A DNA stretch of 64,000 nucleotides, from the NCBI GenBank assembly GCA_021521415.1, contig JAIQDT010003862.1, positions 1 through 64,000 of the forward strand, read 5' to 3'. The notes under the pieces were generated by a model that did not search any database, was not told the origin of the DNA, and saw only the letters and a program-made list of their open reading frames with translations. A program made the position numbers and the translations under genes. Each line of letters begins with the position of its first letter. Within the stretch, counting starts at the first letter, position 1. This document shows positions 36,796-47,671 of this stretch, piece after piece. The DNA is from Bidens hawaiensis. Lineage: Eukaryota > Streptophyta > Magnoliopsida > Asterales > Asteraceae.

Positions 36796-39150
36796 TATCA
36801 CACCCCGATCAAAGACGGCGGAACATGCCGGGATGCAACGTGATTGGACAAATACACAAGACACTATTAAAGTGACAATATTTAATCAACTCATTAATTT
36901 CATTCAATCACCAAAGTAACACATATTATTCATACAAATAACATCAAAACATAAGAAATAGATATTGTTCATTCTTCTAATAACCTAGCGGTATCAAAAT
37001 AGAATGACGTCTTCAAACTCCAACTCAAGTAATAATCAAACCTGTAACATGCATAAAATAACATTTGTCAACACGTATGTTGGTGAGCAATTTCATAGTT
37101 TTGAGTATATATAATATGAGTGAAATCCACAAACGTATATGAGACTATAAATAAAAGCATCAATCATGGTATATAAAACATATGTAAATGAGGATCCTTT
37201 CTAATCGGTAAGAATACCGACATACTTGGATAATGAGGCCCTATTCTCCTAGCACAAGGCTAAGTAGTTAGGGGAGCGTATGATCATACTTAATGAGGCT
37301 CAACAAAAACATAAAAATAAACACTCGCGCACGTAAATCATATGAGACATATAACACACAATAGAGCAAGTATTCTAGCATCATATACCCTAAAGTTTGT
37401 GGTTTGAGAAATGAGTATAATATAAATCATTTTTATTTGAATAAGTATGCATGTTACCCCCAAAAGATAAAAGTGAAAACAGGGGATGAAATGTACTCAC
37501 GTTAACTAAGTAACTTGAAAGATTGATTTGTGAATAATCGGAGATCGGGTTTAACGAGCAAGACCTAGATTAAACGGGTCTTAAGTTAGTAGGTAGTCTT
37601 AGAAGGGTTTAAAATAAAATATGACAAGTAAAGTAAATAAATGAAGTTTATGGTTTAAAAATGTAAATACTTGGGAAATTAAAAACATGTTCTAAAAAGT
37701 AAGTTTACTCGAAACCGGGTCTTGGTATTTCATTCATAATTATTACTCAACCTATGTTAAGTAACTTATGTGGGTTATAATGCACTAATGCAAGACCCTT
37801 TGGGTATATGAACACCAAAACAAGGTTTTAATCGAGTGTTCGGATTTGTTAACTTGGGTCTAGATAATTAACTAAACTCAAAGTTAACTTTCCAAAATGT
37901 TTTGAGATAACTCAATAAAATCGAAAGACTTAACCAAGTATATAGTTCTATTATGAAGAACCTTAATGTCCGTTAAGTGTGTATTTGGTATCACCGGTCC
38001 AAGCTTGTTATAAGATCAAGTTGGATACCGATACACCAAGTAAGTTGATAAAATACTTAAAATTAGTTTAAAATACATTCTTGAAGAAAAGATGAGTTTC
38101 GATGGCCAAAAACACACTTGTGTGTCTTAGGCAAGTGAACTCGGTTTAGTTCGGTTTTGGTTCGGTCCTTGACTCGGAATGATACCGAGGATGGTTGCCA
38201 CATACCCAAATACCATAGAACTATCAAAATGGTTTTAGAAGTTACAAGGTTCAAATCTTTCATAAACATGTTTATTTAACTATTTTAAACAAAACTAGTA
38301 AACAAAACTATTTAAAACAAAAGCTAGTAAACAAGAGTTCGGTCTTGGTTCGGTCTTGATTCGGGTCTAATCTCGGGACGAAACCGAGACTAGTGACTTC
38401 ATACCCAACACCATGGAACTCTTTAAACATGAATTAAAACTAAACTACTTACAATATAAACAAAAGCATTAAAGGGAAATAGTATAAACAAGACTAATAA
38501 ACAAGAGTTTGGTCTTGGTTCGGTCTTGATTCGGGTCTAATCTCGGGATAAAACCGAGACTAGTGACTTCATAACCAATATCATGAAACTCTTTAAACAT
38601 GAATTAAAAGCTAAACTACTTACAATATGAACAAGACTAGGAAAGCATTAAAGGAAAATAGTATAAATAAGAACTACAAAGAGTTCTCCATGTAGCCTTG
38701 CCTTGTAGCATATCACCTCCCGAAGAAGATGAAAGCCGAAGAAAACAAGGGGTGCATATTATATATATGTTGTGCCACAAGATATGAATTAATAAGTAAC
38801 AAACAAGAATTAAAGAAGGTTATTGCTTGATTATTAAGAACCTTAGAGGTTAGAGATATGAACTTTATTTGGGAGAGAAAGAAGATGAATGAGCAAAGAA
38901 TAATGAAGAGGATGGGGTTGTTTATATAGGGAATGAGTCAAACTTGTTTTCCTTGTTTTATATCAATACTTGCATGTGTTTTTTTTTTAAAAAAAAGGTT
39001 TAAATAATACAATCTAGTAACAAATCCAAAAGGTAAGAGATGATTATGAAACATAAAATCCAACATTTTATATTAGTGAAAGATTTGGTTTACAAATCGG
39101 GTCGGGTTTTGATACAAATACAAAAAAGATCGAAAATGACGAATGTTACA
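36796..39150 (-). repeat. 3' LTR of the decayed Tekay-like element
   Basis: On the minus strand it starts TGTAACATTCGTCATTTTCG at 39150 and ends GATCGGGGTGTGATA at 36796 (final CA mutated to TA). 2,355 bp. A 170-bp tandem duplication lies inside (38331-38500 and 38501-38670, marked by ACAAGAGTT, GGTCTTGGTTCGGTCTTGAT and CCGAGACTAGTGACTTC). The small open frame at 38063-38269 is not a gene. Confidence 0.88.
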
Positions 39151-39199
39151 ATCTTCCCTACTTTAGGAAATTTCGTCCCGAAATTAAGAAGAATCCGTA

Positions 39200-42100
39200 A
39201 TAAATAAGTGCGGGTACTTTCCTTCATCTCGTCTTCTCGTTCCCAAGTAAATTCAGCGCCACGCCGTGATTCCCAACGGACGTTAACTAAACGGATGCGG
39301 CTACGTTTGGTTCGTTTCTCATTGCGTCCACGATTTCAACGGGTTTTTCGATCATTTGCAAGGTTTCATCGATACGTACTTTTTCGAGAGGTATATGGAG
39401 GTTACCTTCGGCTAATCACTTTTTGAGGTTTGAGACATGAAAGGTGGGATGAACACCGGCAAGTTCTTGTGGTAAATCGAGTTTATAAGCCACTTTTCCA
39501 ATCCTTTCGAGGATTTTGAATGGGCCTACAAAACGGGGTGCTAATTTTCCTTTCTTTCCAAAACGGACTACCCCCTTCCAAGGGGATACTTTGAGAAGGA
39601 CAAAGTCGCTAACATTAAACTCGAGAGGTTTTCACCGTTTGTCGGCATAGCTCTTTTGGCGACTTCTAGCAGCAAGGAGATTTTTGCGGATTTGATCGAT
39701 ACAATCGGTAGTGTCTTGAACCATCTCGGGACCGGTGATTTGGGCTTCACCAATCTCGTTCCACAAATCGGAGAACGACACTTACGACCATAAAGAGCTT
39801 GGAGAGGAGCCATCTCAATGCTAGAATGATAGCTATTATTGTATGAGAATTCAATAAGTGGGAGATGAGAATCCCAATTTCCACCAAAATCAAGAACACA
39901 AGATCGAAGCATATCCTCGAGAGTTTGGATTGTGCATTCGGATTGGCCATCGGTTTGAGGATGGTAAGCGGTGCTAAGATCGAGGCGAGTTCCCAAGGCT
40001 TCTTGAAGCGATTTCCAAAAACGGGATGTGAAACGAGCGTCACGATCAGAAATGATGGTCAATGGAATACCATGGCGGCATACAATCTCACGAACATAGA
40101 TTTGAGCGAGTTGTTCAACGGAGTACTTCTCGCGGATCGGGATGAAGTGAGCCGATTTGGTTAATCGATCAACAATGACCCAAATGCTATCATTTTGCTT
40201 TTGAGTGGGAGGCAATTTGGTGATAAAGTCCATAGCGATGCCTTCCCATTTCCAAATGGGGATAGGAGGTTGCTCGAGTAAACCAAAAGGTTTTTGATGT
40301 TCGGCTTTAACCTTTGAGCAAGTAAGACATTTCGATACATAAAGTGCTACGTCCTTTTTCATACCCGGCCACCAATAAATAGATCGAAGATCGAAGTACA
40401 TTTTATCCGCACCAGGATGTACGGAATATCGTGACATATGAGCTTCATCGAGAATGAAAGTACGAAGTTCATCACGATCGGGAACCCACAAACGGTTGAG
40501 GAAATAAAGAAAGCCATCGGGTATGGTTTCAAGTTGAAGTTCGGCTCCACATGACATTTCATAATACATATTGCCTTCATCAATGGAGGTGCTTTGGGCT
40601 CGATAGATGCGGTCTTGGGAGATCGGTTTGAATGATGATGCTATGAAGCAGAACGGATTTGATATTAACTTTACGACTAAGGGCGTCTGCTACAACATTC
40701 GCCTTACCGGGGTGGTAGCGAATTTCGCAATCGTAATCACTAAGTAATTCGGCCCATCGACGTTGTCTCATGTTGAGATCTTTTTGGTCAAAGATGTGTT
40801 GTAGACTTTTATGATCGGTGAATACAACACACTTTGTGCCATAAAGATAATGTCTCCAGATTTTGAGAGCGAAAACGACGGCACCAAGTTCGAGATCATG
40901 AGTCGTATAATTCTTTTCGTGATCCTTGAGTTGCCTTGAGGCATATGCGATAACTTGACCTCGTTGCATGAGAACGCAACCGGGACCTTGGTTGGATGCA
41001 TCGCAAAATACCACAAGGTCGTCGTTTCCATCGGGAAGGGTTAGGACGGGAGCGTTGCAAAGCATATGCTTTAGAGTTTGGAAAGCTTCTTCTTGTTTCG
41101 GTCCCCATTTGTAAGGTTCTCCTTTATGAGTTAGTGCGGTGAGGGGTAACGCGATTTTAGAGAAGTTTAGAATGAATCGCCGATAATACCCGGCTAAACC
41201 AAGGAAAGATCGGATTTCCGTGGGTGTGGATGGAGTCTTCCAATCTTTTACGGCCTCGATTTTGGCGGGATCAACATGAATACCTTTATCGTCGACGACA
41301 TGACCCAAAAATTGAACCTCTTTTAACCAAAATTCACATTTGGAGAACTTGGCATAAAGTTGTTCTTTTCTTAGGAGATCGAGAATGGAACGTAAATGAT
41401 GTTCATGTTCGGCTTGGGTTTTGGAGAAGATAAGAATGTCATCGATAAAAAAAATCACAAATTTGTCCAAGAATGGTTTGCAAACACGGTTCATGAGGTC
41501 CATGAATACCGCGGGTGCATTGGTTAATCCGAAAGGCATAACCAAAAATTCGTAATGTCCATACCGAGTACGAAAAGCGGTTTTTGGAATGTCGTCTTCA
41601 TGAACACGCAATTAATGATAACCCGATCGAAGATCGATTTTGGAAAAGCAAGTTGCGCCTTGAAGTTGATCGAAGAGGTCGTTGATGCGAGGCAAGGGGT
41701 AACGATTTTTAATGGTGAGTTTATTGAGTTCACGGTAATCGATACACATGCGAAACGAGCCATCTTTCTTTTTCATGAAGAGGACGGGAGCACCCCAAGG
41801 AGAAGAGCTTGGACGGATAAAGCCCTTATCGGAGAGTTCTTGGAGTTGATTCGATAACTCTTGCAATTCCGAAGGGGCTAAGCAGTAAGGAGCCTTGGCT
41901 ACAGGAGTCGCGCCGGGCACAAGGTCGATTCGAAATTCAACAGGAAGAACGGGTGGAAGACCAGAGACGTCTTTGGGAAAAATGCCTGGAAATTCACAAA
42001 CAACGGGAATGTCTTGAATCTTCTTTTCTTTTGGATCTTTCACCACCGCTTGGGCTAGGAATGGAACGTACTTTTGGCGCAAGTACTTACGAGATTGAGA

Positions 42101-43915
42101 GCAAAACATAAGGTTGAGTTTCTTAGGGATCGTTTTGCCAAAGACTTTGAGAATTTTTCCATTGACGAGTGGGATACGAATGAATTTGTCATAACAAACG
42201 ACTTCGGCACGGTGCAAAGCTAACCAATCCATGCCTACTATGATGTCGAAGCTTCCCATTTGCATCGGGATGAGGGCGATCGAGAACTTGTGCTTGCAAA
42301 GAGTGAGGATACAATCGCGAATGACCGAATCGATGATGATGGAATTTCCATTGGCGACTTCGACAGAAAAGGGGCGAGAAAGTTTAGTGCGAGATACGCC
42401 AAGAATAGATTCGAATTTAAAAGAAACAAAACTCCTATCAGCTCCGGTATCAAATAAAATTGAAGCTAAATGCTCATTTACTAAAAACGTACCGTTCACC
42501 ACATCGTTGGCAAGTTGAGCTTGGTTGGCGTTCATCATAAAGGCACGCCTTGGTTGCCATGGTTAACTTGTTGAGCTGGAGGAGGTGGGAGAGCTTGCAT
42601 GGATTGCAGATGTGGTGGAGGAGGAAGGGCTTGCATGGCTTGGATCGGTTGAGCGGGAGGAGCCAAGAGTTGCGGGATTTGGGGTTGATAAGTTTGAACT
42701 TGGTAGGATTGGGTATGGTAGTAGGGTGTCGGTATGATTTGGGCTTGGTTAACAAGAGCAAGTCGAGGACAAGCATTGCGGAATTGATTCGGGTCTCCAC
42801 AATTGAAACAAGCCCTAGGTTGGGATGGAGGGTTTTGAGCAAAAGGAGTGGGACGATTTTGGTTGGATGGGGCAAACCTCGGTGGAGCGGGTTGCCCACG
42901 AGAGGCTTCTCGACACACGTTGTTAGTGTGACCATAGCGGTTACACTTGGTGCAGTGGCGACAAGCAGAGTAGGAGGGATGATGACGTTGACAAGTGTTA
43001 CATAATGGGTGCTGGCCGGAATACGGTTTTCGATTTTGGAGTGCGTGGGATTGAGATTGAGGTTGTGATGGCTGGGTGACAGCATAGTTTCGGTAGTTTG
43101 GTTTGATTTTCTTTTTGGTGTGGTGGGTGGAATCGGAGTAGTTGATGACTTGAGGTTGTGGGTCGACCTTAGCTTGAGGGGTTGGTTCGGGCTTACTCTG
43201 GTCACTCGTTTTCTTGATGGAGAGGATACCATCTTTGACATGGTTTTCAGAAAGAGCACCGGCGAAGGTAATAGCATCATGAAGGGTTTGCGGGTTGCGA
43301 CTCATCACCGAGTCGCGGATTTTCATAGGCAAACCGCCGACATACTTGTCAATAGCCCTTTCGAGGGGAGTGACCAAGTGAGGAACCAAGAGACTAAGCT
43401 AGTGAAAGCGGTTGGAGTAGGTGGAGTTGTCACCACTCTCTTGCTTGAGTTCCCAAAATTCAGATTCGAGTTTTTGAAGTTCATGTTTTGGGCAAAACTT
43501 TTTCATCATGACTTCTTTGAGCTTGGTCCATGAGTAGGCCATAGCTACTTTTGCTCCATGGGTGGAAATCTCGCTATTCCACCAAGTGCGGGCGGTATTC
43601 TCAAACATGCTAGAGGCATACATGGTCTTTTTGAGTTCGGGGCACTCACAAAGAGTAAACACACTTTCCATTTTCTCGAACCATTGTAACAAAGTGGTGG
43701 CACAGTTCGTACCAAAGAATTGGGATGGGTTGGCACTAGTGAAGTTTTTTCAATGCGAAAGGTATGGGGTTGGGTGTGGTTTGAGTAACGGTGGGTTGGG
43801 TGGCTTGGATTTGAGTTATGAGTCCGGGAATCACAGCGGCGATTTCTTTTGCTACCATTGCGGCCATCCGACGACCGGAGCTCGGCTTGCGTAGTTGGCG
43901 ACTGATTGGAGGCAT
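39200..43915 (-). pseudogene. broken Ty3 gag-pol (Tekay-like)
   Basis: Start ATG at 43915 (MPPISRQLRKPSSGRR). Gag (TTLLQWFEKMESVF, ARTWWNSEI) runs to about 42800, with the knuckle CFNCGDPNQFRNAC. Then come protease ([10 protein letters not shown]), RT with FIDDIL, RNase H ([10 protein letters not shown]), integrase (HxH-CxxC zinc part, [23 protein letters not shown]) and a chromodomain-like end near 39200. Breaks seen: a frameshift near 43740, TAG after RFH (43399), a frameshift near 42560, CAA-to-TAA at RSGYH (41612), a frameshift near 40600, and a frameshift near 39770 after SPIC. The frame lost at SPIC is picked up in other frames downstream. It cannot make a complete polyprotein. Confidence 0.9.
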
Positions 43916-44168
43916 TCTAAAATAATAAAAGAGAAATGGTATATGTTTGGGGTAATTGATATAAGTATGAGGGAAAAAGAGTAAATGTAGGGTTTAATGA
44001 TTGTGAATCCTAGAGTTATGAGAATGAGAATGTTAGTAAAAACCATTTTATACTTGCATCAAAAGATAAAAATGTATATATATTTATAAGTTTCAAACTT
44101 TTGCCAATCAAAAATTGGAGGTTTTGAGATTTTGAAATTTATATATATAGTCGGGAAAATCGTACATG

Positions 44169-44773
44169 AAAACCGAGACTAGTGACTTCATAACCAATAC
44201 CATGAAACTCTTTAAACATGAATTAAAAGCTAAACTACTTACAATATGAACAAGACTAGGAAAACATTAAAGGAAAATAGTATAAACAAGAACTACAAAG
44301 AGTTCTCCATGTAGCCTTGCCTTGTAGCATATCACCTCCCGAAGAAGATGAAAGCCGAAGGAAACAAGGGGTGCATATTATATATATGTTGTGCCACAAG
44401 ATATGAATTAATAAGTAACAAACAAGAATTAAAGAAGGTTATTGCTTGATTATTAAGAACCTTAGAGGTTAGAGATATGAACTTTATTTGGGAGAGAAAG
44501 AAGATGAATGAGCAAAGAATAATAAAGAGGCTGTGGTTGTTTATATAGGGAAGGCGTCAAACTTGTTTTCCTTGTTTTATATCAATAATTGCATGTGTTT
44601 TTTTTTTTAAAAAGGTTTAAATAATACAATCTAGTAACAAATCCAAAAGGTAAGAGATGATTATGAAACATAAAATCCAACATTTTATATTAGTGAAAGA
44701 TTTGGTTTACAAATCGGGTCGGGTTTTGATACAAATACAAATACAAAAAAGATCGAAAATGACGAATGTTACA
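44169..44773 (-). repeat. 5' LTR remnant of the decayed Tekay-like element
   Basis: Matches 38550-39150 almost throughout, including the shared TGTAACATTCG terminus at 44773. Homology stops near 44169, where it joins leader sequence before gag, so the rest of the LTR is deleted. Confidence 0.88.
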
Positions 44774-44784
44774 TGATCCTACAT

Positions 44785-45369
44785 TGATAGCCAAGAAGAT
44801 GATGATTTAAAATTAGTTAACGTTGACAACAATCCGGATCCGGATACGAAAGTGGACGGATTGGGTCCATGGGTCACAACCCACCACACCTGAAAGGCAA
44901 TCCGATTTTCATGCATACTAGCTGCCCACGTTATTTATTTCAGCATTTTTTTTTTAATTTTAGTTTATTTCCTTTGAATTTTTTTCCTTTGCAGTTATTT
45001 AGTTTTCCCTAAATTGTAGTAATGGGTACCCCATGATCTACACCCATGTTTATTTTATTTCTTTATGTAATCGTATGCATGAATGAAAAAGGCAGAAGTT
45101 TATGTTTGATTAAAAATATTGTGTTAATTTTGTCTCAATGGATTTTGAGCAAGATTGATTTTTGTCTATGCTAGCTCGATTTTGGCATCTCGAGTGGTGT
45201 TCTTAGACACGGTTTTTTTATTCGGAGTGGTGTGTCTGTATCTTCGGTTAAGAAAATCGCAGCCCGACTGTTTGTTTTCGGTGGTGAATCTGTATCCGAA
45301 ACGAGCCGTTGATCTATCCGTTACATATTCAATTTCAATACCTACCCGTTACCGGTGATATTGCTATCA
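44785..45369 (+). repeat. 5' LTR of the gag-protease element
   Basis: 585 bp, TGATAGCC...GCTATCA. It differs from the 3' LTR by some dozen small changes. It contains the long homopyrimidine and T-rich part near 44945-44995 and a conserved block TCGGTTAAGAAAATCGCAGC. No TATA box stands out. Confidence 0.9.
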
Positions 45370-45371
45370 TT

Positions 45372-45381
45372 TGGTATCAGA
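45372..45381 (+). other. primer-binding site (tRNA-iMet type)
   Basis: TGGTATCAGA, two bases after the 5' LTR, complements the 3' end of plant initiator tRNA-Met for ten bases and then diverges (TCC rather than GCT). Confidence 0.8.
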
Positions 45382-45498
45382 TCCGAAATCTATTTCGATC
45401 ATTTCGACTCATAATCTCATTGCCTGTTAGTGTTCAGATTGCTCTTGCATCCCTTCAATACCCGCTGCCTTTTTTCTTGTCACCTAATTTGTGCAATA

Positions 45499-47187
45499 AT
45501 GGCTTACGAGACAAGAACTGTTGAACAACAACTAAGAGAATTGCAAGATCAATTTCGTGAACTATCCCTCGCCATGCAACAGCAGCGGGGTAGGGAACGA
45601 ACCCCTCCTAGATACCAACCAGTACATGAAGATGATGATGTTCGTTCGGATGCCGGGGATTGTAACCCCTACGGTCGTCGACACCGTGAAGCATATCACA
45701 GCAATGATATCAAAGTAGACATACCCGAGTATGATGGACGCTTGGATCCAGATGAGTTTATCGATTGGCTACACACGGTTGAACGAGTGTTCGACTACAA
45801 ACAAACACCGGAGGAAAAAAGGGTGAAGTTGGTCGCTTTGAAGCTGCGAAAATACGCCTCAACATGGTGGGCTAATATCAATTCACAACGGGAGAAGTTG
45901 GGCAAGAGTAAGGTCCGTTCATGGTATAAAATGAAGAAGTTGCTTAAAGCCAAATTCATGCCGGTGTATTACCTCCAAGAGAACTTCTCTAAGCTCCATA
46001 ATATCAAGCAAGGAACAAGAACCATTCAAGAGCTTTCCCCAGAGTTTGAACACCTTCTTATGAAGTGTGATTTGAACCCTGATGACCCGCAAACCCTTGT
46101 GAGATATCTAGGAGCAGTAGAACCAAGAATTGCTAATGTGATCAAGTTGCAATCATACTCAACATTGGCTGAACTCATCCTCCTGGCACACAAAGTCGAG
46201 GCTCAACAGAATACTCGAGGCAAGTTGGAGGTGTCCAAGTCTTTAGTTAAGGCGGCAGTACCTACACCAAACACGCCTCCCTTTACACCTGTTGTTACCA
46301 TTCCGTCGAAGACGAATGATTCACCCGAAAGTTCAAACACTGCAACAAAGCACTCAAGGCGTTGTTTTCGCTGCCAAGGATTTGGACATATTGCATCTGA
46401 ATGCTCCAACAAACGTGTCATTACTTTAACCGAGTTTGAAGCCTTGATCGATCCCCATTATAATGGCGAACAGATTCAACAACCACCTGTAGAAGAGGTA
46501 GTAGTAGGACCTGATGAAGGGGACTGCTTGATGATACAAAGAGTGTTAAGTGGGACTGCAGTTCAAGGTGACAATGCACAACGAGAATCACTGTTTAGGA
46601 CCCGCTGCATTATAGGGAACAAGGTCTGTTCAGTTGTCATTGATAGCGGCAGCTGTACTGATGTTGCTTCACAATCCATGGTGACAAAATTGAACCTGTC
46701 AACTGAACCACATCCCTCACCTTATGATCTCCATTGGCTCAACCAGGGTAAAGGCATTCGAGTCACCAAACGGGTCTTACTATTATTTACCATTGGACAA
46801 GAATACAAAGATGAAGTTTGGTGTGACATTCTGCCCATGGATGCATGCCACCTATTATTAGGTAGGCCTTGGTTATTTGATAGGCGGGTCATGCACGATG
46901 GACATCAAAATACATACTCGTTTCTCAAAGAGGGAAGGAAAATTACCTTACTACCCCTGTCACCCCATTATCGCAATCAGCGAGCTCTATCTATATTTTC
47001 TTTTGGCATGTCTTCTTTATATAAAGTTGAATCTATTATCTCAAGTTTGAGGTCAAAATTTTTCAAAGAGGGAAAGGATGATAGCCATGAAGATGATGAT
47101 TTAATATTAGTTAACGTTGACAACAATCCGGATCCAGATACGGAAGTGGAGGGATCGGGTCCATGGGTCACAACCCACCCCACCTGA
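45499..47187 (+). CDS. Gag-protease polyprotein of the TR-GAG element
   Basis: 562 residues from MAYETRTVEQQLRELQDQ; an upstream in-frame ATG (45430) is less likely because it lies in the pyrimidine-rich leader. Residues 60-240 form a Ty3-type gag domain (DIPEYDGRLDPDEFIDWLHT, LRKYASTWWANI, FEHLLMKCDLNPDDPQTLVR). A CCHC knuckle CFRCQGFGHIASEC lies at 289-302. An aspartic protease domain follows with VVIDSGSCTD (catalytic D382) and LPMDACHLLLGRPW. The type is closest to Reina/Galadriel-like Ty3 gag-pol N termini. The frame continues through the polypurine tract and ends with TGA 108 nt inside the 3' LTR, so the last 35 or so residues are LTR-encoded. No frameshift or stop, which suggests it is or was recently functional. 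Confidence 0.9.
   Translation: MAYETRTVEQQLRELQDQFRELSLAMQQQRGRERTPPRYQPVHEDDDVRSDAGDCNPYGRRHREAYHSNDIKVDIPEYDGRLDPDEFIDWLHTVERVFDYKQTPEEKRVKLVALKLRKYASTWWANINSQREKLGKSKVRSWYKMKKLLKAKFMPVYYLQENFSKLHNIKQGTRTIQELSPEFEHLLMKCDLNPDDPQTLVRYLGAVEPRIANVIKLQSYSTLAELILLAHKVEAQQNTRGKLEVSKSLVKAAVPTPNTPPFTPVVTIPSKTNDSPESSNTATKHSRRCFRCQGFGHIASECSNKRVITLTEFEALIDPHYNGEQIQQPPVEEVVVGPDEGDCLMIQRVLSGTAVQGDNAQRESLFRTRCIIGNKVCSVVIDSGSCTDVASQSMVTKLNLSTEPHPSPYDLHWLNQGKGIRVTKRVLLLFTIGQEYKDEVWCDILPMDACHLLLGRPWLFDRRVMHDGHQNTYSFLKEGRKITLLPLSPHYRNQRALSIFSFGMSSLYKVESIISSLRSKFFKEGKDDSHEDDDLILVNVDNNPDPDTEVEGSGPWVTTHPT
47065..47078 (+). other. polypurine tract inside the coding frame
   Basis: AAAGAGGGAAAGGA immediately before the 3' LTR TGATAGCC. 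In frame it encodes part of the acidic/basic linker (KEGKDD). Confidence 0.75.
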
Positions 47188-47666
47188 AAGGCAATCCGAT
47201 TTTCATGCATACTAGCTGCCCACGTTATTTATTTTAGCATTTGTTTTTTTTTTATTTTAGTTCATTTTCTTTGAATTGTTTTCCTTTGCAGTTATTTAGT
47301 TTTCCCTAAATTGTAGTAATGGGTACCCCATGATCTACACCCATGTTTATTTTATTTCTTTATGTAATCGTATGCATGAATGAAAAAGGCAGAAGTTTAT
47401 GCTTGATTAAAAATATTGTGTTAATTTTGTCTCAATGGATTTTGAGCAAGATTGATTTTTGTCTATGCTAGCTCGATTTTGGCATCTCGAGTGGTGTTCT
47501 TAGACACGGTTTTTTTATTCGGAGTGGTGTGTCTGTATCTTCGGTTAAGAAAATCGCAGCCCGACTGTTTGTTTTCGGTGGTGAATCTGTATCCGAAACG
47601 AGCTGTTGATCTATCCGTTACATATTCAATTTCAATTCCTACCCGTTACCGGTGATATTGCTATCA
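47079..47666 (+). repeat. 3' LTR of the gag-protease element
   Basis: 588 bp, TGATAGCC...GCTATCA, followed by the TSD TACAT. Its first 109 bp are coding for the polyprotein C terminus and stop. Confidence 0.9.
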
Positions 47667-47671
47667 TACAT

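Larger units (their letters stand above)
36796..44773 (-). mobile_element. decayed Ty3/Gypsy Tekay-like chromovirus, TSD TGATC
   Basis: About 7.98 kb, transcribed to the left. TGATC flanks both ends (36791-36795, 44774-44778). The left (3') LTR is complete at 36796-39150. The right (5') LTR keeps only its first ~600 bp (44773 to about 44169); the rest, with the primer-binding site, is deleted. The polypurine tract AAAGTAGGGAAGAT abuts the 3' LTR. The coding region (43915-39200) has gag, protease, RT, RNase H and integrase in Ty3 order but several breaks. The two LTR pieces differ by about a dozen substitutions over ~600 bp by eye, so the element is clearly older than the one at 55794. Confidence 0.9.
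44785..47666 (+). mobile_element. non-autonomous gag-protease LTR element (TR-GAG type), TSD TACAT
   Basis: Complete 2,882-bp element. The LTRs (44785-45369 and 47079-47666) begin TGATAGC and end GCTATCA, a perfect 7-bp terminal inversion. TACAT flanks both ends (44780-44784, 47667-47671). PBS TGGTATCAGA lies at 45372 and a purine tract AAAGAGGGAAAGGA at 47065-47078. It encodes one open frame with Gag, zinc knuckle and aspartic protease; RT, RNase H and integrase are absent, so it must borrow them. Structure and size match terminal-repeat retrotransposons with a GAG domain. LTR differences are few, so it is fairly young. Confidence 0.92.

Noticed and set aside
45155..45358. 67-codon frame repeated at 47452-47655
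   Set aside because: Lies in the LTRs of the gag-protease element; identical because the LTRs are, not because of coding constraint.
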